From contig CAYNCU010000032.1 of the NCBI GenBank assembly GCA_964395765.1, positions 1-24,793 of the forward strand: a DNA stretch of 24,793 bases, in the 5' to 3' direction. Both the position numbers and the translations under genes were made by a program. The notes under the pieces were generated by a model. That model had not been told where the DNA came from. It worked only from the letters and a program-made list of their open reading frames with translations, and did no database searches. Below are positions 7,059-15,200 of the stretch, piece by piece. The stretch's first letter is position 1, and every line of letters begins with the position of its first letter. Origin of the DNA: DATDPY01 sp964395765 (GTDB lineage Bacteria > Bacteroidota > Bacteroidia > Cytophagales > Cyclobacteriaceae).

Positions 7059-7685
7059 CTAACTCAATACTTTTTCAATCTTATCCAACGAACTCTCAAA
7101 CAAGAGTATATTGTCGGCATGGAGCAGGTCATACGTATTAATGGAATCCGTATTAATCACCCTGGCGTTTTTTAAATTCCGTGACGACAGTATAATATTA
7201 TTATCATTAGCCGGTACAATCAGGAGCGTCTTTTTATCTTCCAGTTTCAGGTCTTTGAGAAACTTAACATAAGATTTTGTTTTCGGCGCTTCGAGATTGA
7301 AATCTTCAACTACTTTAATTTCTTCGGATTTTGCTTTATAGGTCAGGGCTGATTTGCGGGCGAGGGATTTTACTTTTTTATTAAGTTTAAAACCATAGTC
7401 CCTGGGCCTGGGTCCGAATACGCGGGCTCCGCCGGGGAACAACGGTGATTTTATGCTTCCGGACCGGGCCCCTCCCGTACCTTTCTGTCTTTTTAGTTTC
7501 TTGGTTGAACCGGATACTTCTGATTTCTCCAATGTTTTATGAGTGCCCTGCCGCTGGTTAGCGAGAAATTGTTTTACATCGAGGTAAATCGCATGATCAT
7601 TCGGTTCAATATTATAAATTGAATCGGCAAGGGTGGCCTTTCTGCCACTGCTCTTTCCATTATTTTTTAATATTGCAATCTCCAT
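7059..7685 (-). CDS. rplD: 50S ribosomal protein uL4
   Basis: A 208-residue uL4, an early 23S rRNA-binding protein whose loop reaches the exit tunnel. The tunnel loop is recognisable as LKRQKGTGGARSGSIKSPLF followed by PGGARVFGPRPRDYGFKLN (about residues 63-103), the region where macrolide resistance changes occur elsewhere. It starts MEIAILKNNGKSSGRKA. In E. coli L4 represses the S10 operon; there is no evidence here for or against that role. It starts 4 nt after rplC. Confidence 0.98.
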   Translation of the reverse strand: MEIAILKNNGKSSGRKATLADSIYNIEPNDHAIYLDVKQFLANQRQGTHKTLEKSEVSGSTKKLKRQKGTGGARSGSIKSPLFPGGARVFGPRPRDYGFKLNKKVKSLARKSALTYKAKSEEIKVVEDFNLEAPKTKSYVKFLKDLKLEDKKTLLIVPANDNNIILSSRNLKNARVINTDSINTYDLLHADNILLFESSLDKIEKVLS

Positions 7686-7689
7686 TGCC

Positions 7690-8322
7690 TTATTTCGCTA
7701 ATACTATGTAAGAATTTTTTGCCCCGGGCACTGCGCCGCTTATCAACACGAGGTTTTTATCGGCTACAATTTTCATTACCCTCAGGTTGATCATTTTCAC
7801 CTTATGGTTACCCAATCTTCCAGCCATGCGCAACCCTTTAAAAACTTTTGACGGGTCTGATCCGGCACCTACGGATCCCGGAGCACGCTGCCGGTCATGC
7901 TGCCCGTGAGTAACACCGCCAACACCACTGAACCCATGACGTCTTACCACACCCTGGAAACCTTTACCCTTTGAGATCCCAATGGCATCGACATAGTCGC
8001 CTTCCTTGAAAACTTCCTCAATCTTTACAACCTGGCCCAGCTCAATTTCCTTGTCGAATTCAATCCTGAAATTTCTGAATTCCACTACCTTCCTTTTCGG
8101 GGTAGTTTTGGCCTTTGCAAAATGTCCGCTAATCGGTTTATTGGAATTCTTTTCCTTCTTTTCATCATAGGAAAGCTGGACCGCGCGATACCCGTCACTT
8201 TCTTCATTTTTTACCTGTGTTACCACACAAGGGCCTGCCTCAATCAAAGTGCATGCCACACTCTTTCCTTCTGAGTCATAGAGGTTGGTCATGCCTATTT
8301 TTTTCCCAATAATTCCTGACAT
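7690..8322 (-). CDS. rplC: 50S ribosomal protein uL3
   Basis: A 210-residue uL3, an early assembly protein whose loop approaches the peptidyl-transferase centre. It starts MSGIIGKKIGMTNLYDSEGK and carries GISKGKGFQGVVRRHGFSG, GGVTHGQHDRQRAPGSVGAG and SDPSKVFKGLRMAGRLGNHK, all core L3 signatures. It is the first gene after a 160-nt gap holding the rpsJ terminator and a promoter, so it leads the S10/spc transcript, with a predicted leader of about 43 nt. Confidence 0.98.
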   Translation of the reverse strand: MSGIIGKKIGMTNLYDSEGKSVACTLIEAGPCVVTQVKNEESDGYRAVQLSYDEKKEKNSNKPISGHFAKAKTTPKRKVVEFRNFRIEFDKEIELGQVVKIEEVFKEGDYVDAIGISKGKGFQGVVRRHGFSGVGGVTHGQHDRQRAPGSVGAGSDPSKVFKGLRMAGRLGNHKVKMINLRVMKIVADKNLVLISGAVPGAKNSYIVLAK

Positions 8323-8353
8323 CTTTTATAATATTTACTGCCCAATAAGGCAT

Positions 8354-8368
8354 TCCTTCAAGAAAGGA
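8354..8368 (-). promoter_or_regulatory. Small inverted repeat in the rplC leader
   Basis: The minus strand reads TCCTT, TCTTG, AAGGA: a perfect 5-bp stem with a 5-nt loop lying at the predicted transcript start of rplC. A weaker TGCC...GGCA pairing follows it. It could be a leader structure or chance in a short AT-rich gap; no function can be read from it. Confidence 0.25.
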
Positions 8369-8371
8369 CTG

Positions 8372-8402
8372 CAAAGGTATGCAATAAAACTTAATTTCAA
8401 AA
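8372..8402 (-). promoter_or_regulatory. Bacteroidota-type promoter for the rplC (S10/spc) operon
   Basis: On the minus strand TTTTG (8402-8398) and TACCTTTG (8379-8372) are separated by 18 bases. They match the -33 (TTTG) and -7 (TAnnTTTG) elements used by the primary sigma factor of Bacteroidota. The motif sits between a terminator and rplC in AT-rich DNA. The expected start is near 8366, about 43 nt before the rplC ATG. A palindrome TCCAA-TT-TTGGA lies just upstream at 8411-8422. Confidence 0.8.
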
Positions 8403-8426
8403 TAACTAAATCCAATTTTGGACTCT

Positions 8427-8462
8427 AAAAAAATGAGGAACAAGATTCTATTTCAGTTCCTC
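8427..8462 (-). terminator. Intrinsic terminator after rpsJ
   Basis: The minus strand carries GAGGAAC (8462-8456), a 14-nt loop, then GTTCCTC (8441-8435), followed by A and seven T residues (8433-8427). A perfect 7-bp stem plus T run is the classic rho-independent form. It lies 20 nt downstream of the rpsJ stop and upstream of the rplC promoter, so it separates the str-type unit from the S10/spc unit. The large loop may weaken it. Confidence 0.75.
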
Positions 8463-8482
8463 TATGACCCTGATAAACAGGA

Positions 8483-8788
8483 TTATACCTTAATTTCCAC
8501 ATCTACCCCACTGGGGAGTTCCAGCTTCATTAATGCATCCACGGTTTTAGTGCTATTGGAATAGATGTCAACCAGGCGCTTATAGGTGCAAAGCTGAAAT
8601 TGCTCTCTTGATTTTTTATTCACATGGGGGGAACGGAGCACCGTGAAAATCTCTTTCTCAGTAGGCAACGGAATCGGGCCGCTTACCACTGCACCAGTCG
8701 TTTTTACGGCACGTACAATCTTTTCTGCGGATTTATCCACAAGGTTATGATCATACGATTTCAATTTTATTCTTATTTTCTGTGTCAT
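8483..8788 (-). CDS. rpsJ: 30S ribosomal protein uS10 (NusE)
   Basis: A 101-residue uS10, part of the small-subunit head and also the NusE partner of NusG and NusB in transcription. It starts MTQKIRIKLKSYDHNLVDKS and contains GAVVSGPIPLPTEKEIFTVL followed by RSPHVNKKSREQF, the S10 signature. It begins one base after the fusA stop, so it belongs to the rpsL-rpsG-fusA transcript. It is cut off from rplC by a terminator and promoter, unlike E. coli, where rpsJ heads the S10 operon. Confidence 0.98.
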   Translation of the reverse strand: MTQKIRIKLKSYDHNLVDKSAEKIVRAVKTTGAVVSGPIPLPTEKEIFTVLRSPHVNKKSREQFQLCTYKRLVDIYSNSTKTVDALMKLELPSGVDVEIKV

Positions 8789-8789
8789 T

Positions 8790-10922
8790 TTATTGACCTT
8801 TTACATTTTCAATTATTTTAGCGGCCAGACTTTCAGGTACCTGAGCATAGTGCGAGAAAGTGAGCGTAGCCAGGGCCCTGCCGGAAGATATGGTCCTTAA
8901 ATCGGTTACATATCCAAACAATTCCGCGAGCGGGACATCCGCCTTGATCACCTGTGCAGTACCTTTAACATCCATTCCCTTCATAAGGCCTCTGCGTTTA
9001 TTTAAATCCCCAGTAACCGGCCCTGTATATTCATCCGGGGTAACCACTTCCACCGACATAATCGGCTCCAAAAGTTTAGGGCTTGCCTTCCGGGCAGCTT
9101 CCCTGAATCCGATCCTTGCCGCCAGTTCAAAAGAAAGAGAATCGGAGTCCACATCATGATAGGAACCATGGAATAGCCTAACTTTCATCCTCTCCACCGG
9201 ATAGCCGGCTAACGGCCCGTTATTCATGGCTTCTCTAAATCCTTTTTCCACGGCGGGGATATATTCCCTGGGGATTACCCCACCAACGATATTATTGACG
9301 AACTGGAGGCCCATTTTATCATAATCCGCATCAGGTGGTCCAAGCTCGAATACAATATCAGCATATTTACCACGACCCCCGGATTGTTTTTTATATAATT
9401 CCCTGTGTTCAACGGATTTATTGATCGCCTCCTTATAGGCCACCATCGGGGCACCCTTGTTGATCTCAACATTAAATTCCCTTTTCATCCTGTCCAGGAT
9501 GATCTCAAGGTGAAGTTCCCCCATACCTTTCAGTACCGTTTGTCCCGTTTCAGGGTCGGTTTCTACACGCAGGGTTGGGTCTTCTTCAAGCAACTTGACT
9601 ATGGCCATGGACATCTTATCCTGATCTGCCTGTTTTTTAGGTTCTATGGCATAACCGATCACAGGTTCCGGAAAAGACATCGATTCGAGAACGATCTGGT
9701 GTTTATCATCCACTACCAGTGTATCACCGGTTTTAATATCTTTAAATCCTACGGCAGCCGCAATGTCTCCGGCTTCAACCGTTTCAATCGGATTTTGCTT
9801 ATTGGCATGCATCTGGACCAGTCTTGAAATTCTTTCTTTCTTTCCAGTCCTCATATTATACACGTACGACCCCGCAGGCAGCATACCCGAATAGACGCGA
9901 ATAAAACATAACCTTCCCACGAAAGGGTCGGTAGCGATTTTAAAAGCCAGGGCCGCGAACGGCTTACTGGTATCCGGTTCCCTTAATTCTTCTTTTTCAG
10001 AAACCGGATTTAGGCCCTTAACAGGGGGAAGATCAATTGGAGAGGGAAGGTACTCACATACGGCATCCAGCAAGGCCTGCACACCTTTATTTTTAAATGC
10101 CGACCCGCACAACACGGGAGAAAATGACATATCGATGACCGCCTTCCTTATGGCAGCCCTGAGTTCATCCTCGGTAATGGAATCGGGGTTATCAAAGAAT
10201 TTTTCCAGTATCGCCTCATCATAATCCGCCACACTTTCCACCAGCTTTTGTTTCCACTCCATCACCGTTTCAATCAGGTCTTCAGGCACATCCTCCTCCA
10301 TATAGGTCATGCCCTTATCCTCTTCATGCCAGATCACGGCTTTATTGGTAATCAGGTCGACAACTCCTCTAAAAGAATCTTCGGCACCAATAGGTACCTG
10401 CAGGGGAATGGGCCTGGCCCCGAGTTTAGTTTTGATTTCCTGCACCACGTTAAAAAAGTCGGCACCGGCACGATCCATTTTATTCACAAAGCAAACGCGG
10501 GGTACGCGGTATTTATCCGCCTGTCTCCAAACGGTTTCGGATTGCGGTTCAACACCCGAAACAGCACAAAATAAAGCCACCGCGCCATCAAGCACTCGCA
10601 ATGAACGTTCCACTTCCACGGTAAAATCGACGTGACCGGGAGTATCAATAATATTGATCCGGTAATCCTTGGTGACATCAACCGGCAATCCCTGCGTAGT
10701 CGGGTATTTCCAGAAGGTGGTAGTAGCGGCGGAAGTAATGGTAATACCTCTTTCCTGTTCCTGCTCCATCCAATCCATAACAGCCGCTCCTTCGTGGACT
10801 TCGCCCATTTTATGGGTTATACCCGTATAATAAAGTATTCTTTCGGTAGTAGTGGTTTTCCCAGCGTCGATGTGGGCCATTATACCGATATTCCTCAGAT
10901 ATTTAAGATCTCTTATGGCCAT
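8790..10922 (-). CDS. fusA: Elongation factor G
   Basis: A 710-residue EF-G, the GTPase that drives ribosomal translocation and, with RRF, subunit splitting. G motifs are intact: AHIDAGKT (residues 16-23), RGITI (58-62), DTPGH (93-97), NKMD (147-150) and GSAFKNKG. Domain II (GRLCFIRVYSGML), domain III (GMGELHLEIILDRMKREF), domain IV (KQSGGRGKYADIVFEL, then GFREAMNNGPLAGYPVERMK) and domain V (IMSVEVVTPDEYTGPVTGDL, then NKRRG) follow in order. Length fits canonical EF-G (about 700). It lies between rpsG (9 nt) and rpsJ (1 nt), which favours the main translational EF-G over a paralogue. Confidence 0.99.
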   Translation of the reverse strand: MAIRDLKYLRNIGIMAHIDAGKTTTTERILYYTGITHKMGEVHEGAAVMDWMEQEQERGITITSAATTTFWKYPTTQGLPVDVTKDYRINIIDTPGHVDFTVEVERSLRVLDGAVALFCAVSGVEPQSETVWRQADKYRVPRVCFVNKMDRAGADFFNVVQEIKTKLGARPIPLQVPIGAEDSFRGVVDLITNKAVIWHEEDKGMTYMEEDVPEDLIETVMEWKQKLVESVADYDEAILEKFFDNPDSITEDELRAAIRKAVIDMSFSPVLCGSAFKNKGVQALLDAVCEYLPSPIDLPPVKGLNPVSEKEELREPDTSKPFAALAFKIATDPFVGRLCFIRVYSGMLPAGSYVYNMRTGKKERISRLVQMHANKQNPIETVEAGDIAAAVGFKDIKTGDTLVVDDKHQIVLESMSFPEPVIGYAIEPKKQADQDKMSMAIVKLLEEDPTLRVETDPETGQTVLKGMGELHLEIILDRMKREFNVEINKGAPMVAYKEAINKSVEHRELYKKQSGGRGKYADIVFELGPPDADYDKMGLQFVNNIVGGVIPREYIPAVEKGFREAMNNGPLAGYPVERMKVRLFHGSYHDVDSDSLSFELAARIGFREAARKASPKLLEPIMSVEVVTPDEYTGPVTGDLNKRRGLMKGMDVKGTAQVIKADVPLAELFGYVTDLRTISSGRALATLTFSHYAQVPESLAAKIIENVKGQ

Positions 10923-10931
10923 TCGCTGGAA

Positions 10932-11399
10932 TTAGAATCTAAAATGGGAAAAGGCCTTATTAGCTTCGGCCATTTTATGTGTATCCTCTCTTTTCTTAAC
11001 CGCGGCGCCCTCACCCTTTGAGGCGGCAATGATTTCTCCGGCCAGGCGCTCGGTCATGGTTTTCTCATTTCTTGCAACTGCATATTTAATAAGCCATTTC
11101 ATTCCCAGAGCAACTTTCCTGTCGGGTCTCACTTCGGTGGGAACCTGGAATGTGGCTCCCCCCACACGGCGGCTTTTTACTTCCAACGCAGGCATAATAT
11201 TATTCAACGCCTTTTTCCAGACTTCCAGTCCGTTCTCACCGGCTTTCTGTTCCACGATAGCGATAGCATCATAAAAAATATTATATGACAAATTCTTTTT
11301 CCCTTTTTCCATCAGGTTATTAACGAATCTTGTCACCAAAGTATCGTTGTATTTGGGATCAGGAATTAAGATCCGCTTTTTAGGCTTCGTCTTTCTCAT
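10932..11399 (-). CDS. rpsG: 30S ribosomal protein uS7
   Basis: A 155-residue uS7, a primary 16S rRNA-binding protein that organises the small-subunit head near the E site. It starts MRKTKPKKRILIPDPKYNDT and contains LVTRFVNNLMEKGKKNLSYN, EVKSRRVGGATFQVPTEVRP and GEGAAVKKREDTHKMAEANK with the C-terminal AFSHFRF. It starts 3 nt after the rpsL stop. S7 represses the str operon in E. coli; no comparable leader is evident here. Confidence 0.98.
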   Translation of the reverse strand: MRKTKPKKRILIPDPKYNDTLVTRFVNNLMEKGKKNLSYNIFYDAIAIVEQKAGENGLEVWKKALNNIMPALEVKSRRVGGATFQVPTEVRPDRKVALGMKWLIKYAVARNEKTMTERLAGEIIAASKGEGAAVKKREDTHKMAEANKAFSHFRF

Positions 11400-11402
11400 T
11401 AC

Positions 11403-11783
11403 TTATGACTTAACTTTTGGTCTTTTTGCTCCATATTTCGATCGGCTTTGTAACCTGCCTTCTACACCGGCTGTATCGAGGGCCCCGCGGATGATGTGAT
11501 AACGAACACCCGGCAGGTCTTTCACCCTTCCTCCGCGGATCAGGACGATGGAATGCTCCTGGAGGTTATGACCTTCTCCCCCGATGTAGGCATTCACTTC
11601 ATTCCCGTTGGTCAATTTAACCCTGGCCACTTTCCGGAGCGCCGAGTTAGGCTTCTTGGGGGTAGTGGTATATACCCTGGTACAAACTCCCCTGCGCTGA
11701 GGGCAGGAATCCAATGCCGGGGATTTGGATTTAAATCCCTTGGACTTCCTCCCCTTGCGTATCAACTGTTGAATTGTTGGCAT
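11403..11783 (-). CDS. rpsL: 30S ribosomal protein uS12
   Basis: A 126-residue uS12, which lines the decoding centre and controls accuracy. The start chosen is the ATG of MPTIQQLIRKGRKSKGFKSK. A longer reading adds 24 residues with no S12 similarity and would begin inside the promoter region. Key stretches are CPQRRGVCTRVYTTTPKKPN and IRGGRVKDLPGVRYHIIRG. Lys43 and Lys88, the main streptomycin-resistance positions, are unchanged. The TACTTTTG promoter lies about 40 nt upstream, and an A-rich leader replaces a Shine-Dalgarno sequence. Confidence 0.98.
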   Translation of the reverse strand: MPTIQQLIRKGRKSKGFKSKSPALDSCPQRRGVCTRVYTTTPKKPNSALRKVARVKLTNGNEVNAYIGGEGHNLQEHSIVLIRGGRVKDLPGVRYHIIRGALDTAGVEGRLQSRSKYGAKRPKVKS

Positions 11784-11820
11784 TTTTTTAGTTATAGATT
11801 TCCTGTAAAAATTCGGATTG

Positions 11821-11852
11821 CAAAAGTATTCATTAACAATTACTATCCCAAA
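11821..11852 (-). promoter_or_regulatory. Bacteroidota-type promoter for the rpsL-rpsG-fusA-rpsJ operon
   Basis: On the minus strand TTTG (11852-11849) and TACTTTTG (11828-11821) are 20 bases apart, matching the -33 and -7 elements. A second TTTG lies 4 bases further upstream. The site is in the 84-nt gap between the DUF3467 gene and rpsL and gives a leader of about 30 nt. I see no terminator hairpin between the DUF3467 stop and this promoter, so some read-through from rpoBC is possible. Confidence 0.8.
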
Positions 11853-11867
11853 CAAATAAATAACCCT

Positions 11868-12206
11868 TTACGCTTCCCCTACGGTACCCCCGAAATTTAT
11901 CGGAAATTTCGGTCCGTCATCGGTTTTTTTAATGGTACCGAAGGTTTCTTCATATTTCCTGATATTATCGAGAAGGGCATTTGAGAACCGCTTTGCGTGT
12001 TCGGGAGTGATCACAATCCTGGATTTGACTTTCGCCTTGGGAACGCCCGGCATTAAACGGATAAAATCAATAACGAATTCACTGTTCGAATGCGCGATCA
12101 TTGCCAAATTGGAATATATACCTTCAGCAATATCTTCCGACAGCTCAATATTGATCTGATTGGCGTTTTGTTTAACCTCTTTTTTCTTGCTGTCTTCCAT
12201 AGTCAT
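11868..12206 (-). CDS. DUF3467 family protein of unknown function
   Basis: A 112-residue protein, soluble by appearance (no signal peptide or membrane segment). After a charged N-terminus it reads INIELSEDIAEGIYSNLAMI, AHSNSEFVIDFIRLMPGVPK and AKVKSRIVITPEHAKRFSNA, then LLDNIRKYEETFG and a Gly/Pro-rich tail. The E/FVIDF, P...KV..RI and TPEHAKR pattern is what I know from the DUF3467 family, common in Bacteroidota and usually of this size. Its ATG overlaps the rpoC stop by one base (TAATG). A second ATG two codons later (MEDSKKKE) is an alternative start. Position implies co-expression with rpoBC; the function is unknown. Confidence 0.88.
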   Translation of the reverse strand: MTMEDSKKKEVKQNANQINIELSEDIAEGIYSNLAMIAHSNSEFVIDFIRLMPGVPKAKVKSRIVITPEHAKRFSNALLDNIRKYEETFGTIKKTDDGPKFPINFGGTVGEA

Positions 12207-15200
12207 TAAAGTTGGTGTTCCTTACTCCTTGAGAATTCTTCTTTCGATTCAATCAGCTGCTCAATTTCCTCTTTGGAGGTAACGATTAACCGGCTGTATT
12301 CCCTTATCCCGGTGCCCGCAGGAATCAGATGACCCACAATAACATTTTCCTTAAGGCCGATCAGCTCATCTGTTTTTCCTCTTATGGAAGCTTCACTCAG
12401 CACCTTGGTTGTTTCCTGGAAGGATGCGGCGGACAGCACACTCTGGGTTCCCAGGGATGCCTGGGTAATACCCTGAAGGGTTGGCATGGAAACGGCGGCT
12501 TGTGCGTCCCTCACCTGAACTATATGCAAGTCACGGCGCTTGAGACTGGAATTTTCATCCCTCAGCCGGCGTGCGGTAATGATCTGTCCCGGTTTTAAAG
12601 TTTCGGAATCTTTAGGTTCAATAACTACTTTTTTATCGAGAATTGCATCATTTTCCTCACGGAAATACCATTTATCAACGGTCTGGCCGGGCAGGAAATT
12701 GGTATCGCCCGGTTCAATGATTTCCACTTTTTGCATCATCTGGCGTACGATCACCTCAATGTGCTTGTCATTGATCTTAACCCCCTGTAGCCGGTAAACT
12801 TCCTGGATTTCATTGACCAGGTATTCCTGAACAGCGGTCGGTCCTTTAATGGCCAGGATATCAGAGGGCGTTACCGCGCCGTCAGATAACGGCATGCCTG
12901 CCTTTACAAAGTCGTTATCCTGAACCAGAATATGCTTTGACAAGGGAACCAGGTAGCGTTTCTTCACACCGTCCTTTGATTCAATGAATATTTCACGATT
13001 ACCGCGCTTTATAGAGCCATAAGATACCACCCCGTTGATCTCGCTGATCACTGCCGGGTTGGAAGGGTTTCTTGCTTCAAATAATTCGGTTACCCTGGGT
13101 AATCCTCCGGTAATATCCCTGGTCTTGCCTATTTGCCTTGGTATTTTACAAAGAATCTGTCCGGCCACAATCTGTTCTCCCTTGTCCACAGCGATATGAG
13201 CGCCTACAGGGATGTTATACGATTTGGTAGGTCCACCTTTTTGAACAACAATGAGGGTCGGGTTTTTAGATTTATCCCTGGTATCAATAATCACTTTTTC
13301 TTTATGCCCCGTCTGTTCATCGGATTCATCCCGGTAAGTGATACCTTCCTCAATGGCTTCATATTCAATTTTACCCGGTATTTCTGAAAGAATCACGGCA
13401 TTCCATGGATCCCAGAAACAGAGCTGATCTCCTTTCACGACCTTTTTGCCCGGTTTTACATTCAGGAATGCTCCGTAAGGCACGTGATTAGTGCTCAATT
13501 GTTTGCCGGTCTTTTCATCATTAATCCTTATTTCACCGGTCCTTCCCATTACTACCTCTGCATCCTTGCCGTCCGGATTCTTGGTTTTAATAATCCTTAC
13601 TTCTTCGAATTCAACAACCCCGTCGAACTTTGCGATGATCTTGGCTTCAACAGCGATATTGGCAGCAGTACCACCCACATGGAAAGTACGAAGGGTAAGC
13701 TGGGTTCCGGGTTCACCGATGGATTGAGCGGCAATTACACCTACCGCTTCTCCTTTTTCCGCCATTCTTCCGGTGGCCAGGTTTCTTCCGTAGCATTTTG
13801 CGCAAATTCCCTGTTTTGTTTCACAGGTAAGCACAGAACGGATTTCTATATCCTCAATTCCGCATTCTTCTATCTTTTCAGCGATTTCTTCGTTTATTTC
13901 ATCCCCCGATTTAACAATAAGAGTATCATTGAGAGGATCATAAACATCATGCACTGAAACACGTCCGAGAATACGTTCCGATAAAGGTTCAACAATATCT
14001 TCATTATCCTTAAGAGCCGTTACCGTTAGCCCGCGCAGTGTGCCGCAATCATCTTCATTAACCACCACATCCTGGGCCACATCAACCAAACGGCGGGTGA
14101 GGTAACCGGCATCTGCGGTTTTAAGCGCGGTATCGGCCAGTCCTTTTCTTGCGCCATGAGTTGAAATAAAATATTCGATCACATCAAGACCTTCCTTGAA
14201 ATTGGAAAGGATCGGGTTTTCAATGATAGAACCCACTGAGCCCTGGATATTTTTCTGTGGTTTAGCCATCAATCCACGCATACCACCCAGCTGCCTGATC
14301 TGTTCCCGGGATCCTCTTGCGCCCGAGTGCATCATCATGTAAATACTGTTGAAACCCGTATGATTTTCCTCGAGTTCCTTCATCAGGGTATTGGTAAGTT
14401 GTGAATTGATTCTTGTCCAGATATCGATCACCTGGTTATAACGTTCGTTATCGGTGATCAGACCCATCAGGTAGTTGTTCCAGACCTGATCCACTTCCTC
14501 TTTGGCTTCCTGAATCAGGCTTTCCTTCGTTGAAGGAACAATGATATCGTCGAGTCCGATCGAAAGACCTCCCTTGTAAGCCATCTGGAATCCCAGTTCC
14601 TTAATATCGTCAAGGAATTTGGCGGTTTTGGCAACTCCGGCAATCTTGAATACATCAGAAATGATCTTCTGGAGTTTCTTTTTGGTCAGTAATTCATTTA
14701 CGTAACCCACTTCTTCGGGTACCATCTGGTTAAAGAGGACCCTGCCGGCTACGGTTTCAATCATTTGGGATTCCATCTCCCCGTTTTCTTGCCTGATCTT
14801 TGCTTTTACCTTGATGTAAGCATGCTTGGAAAGAACGCCTTCATTCAGGGCTATGATCACCTCATCAGGGCTGAAGAATTTCATTCCCTCGCCGCTGACA
14901 ATCTCTTCTTCCGTGCTCCTTTTACCTTTTGTCACATAATACAGACCCAACACCATGTCCTGCGACGGCACCGCGATCGGGGCACCGTTGGCCGGGTTAA
15001 GAATATTATGCGTGGATAACATAAGCAGTGAAGCTTCAAGAATGGCTTCCTGTCCCAAAGGAACATGAACCGCCATCTGGTCGCCGTCAAAGTCAGCATT
15101 AAAAGCGGTACAGGTCAGGGGGTGCAACTGAATAGCCTTCCCTTCAATCAGTTTAGGCTGGAAAGCCTGAATCCCCAGCCGGTGAAGGGTAGGAGCGCGG

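Noticed and set aside
8411..8422. Palindrome TCCAA-TT-TTGGA upstream of the rplC promoter as an operator
   Set aside because: It is short, AT-rich and in an AT-rich gap; nothing ties it to a regulator. It is mentioned only in the promoter entry.
8790..10922. Possibility that the EF-G gene is a paralogue or a TetM-like protection protein
   Set aside because: All canonical EF-G motifs are present, and it sits in the str-type operon between rpsG and rpsJ, so it is the housekeeping fusA.
11784..11855. N-terminal extension of rpsL by 24 codons
   Set aside because: The extension has no S12 similarity and crosses the -7 promoter element; the transcript start would fall inside it.
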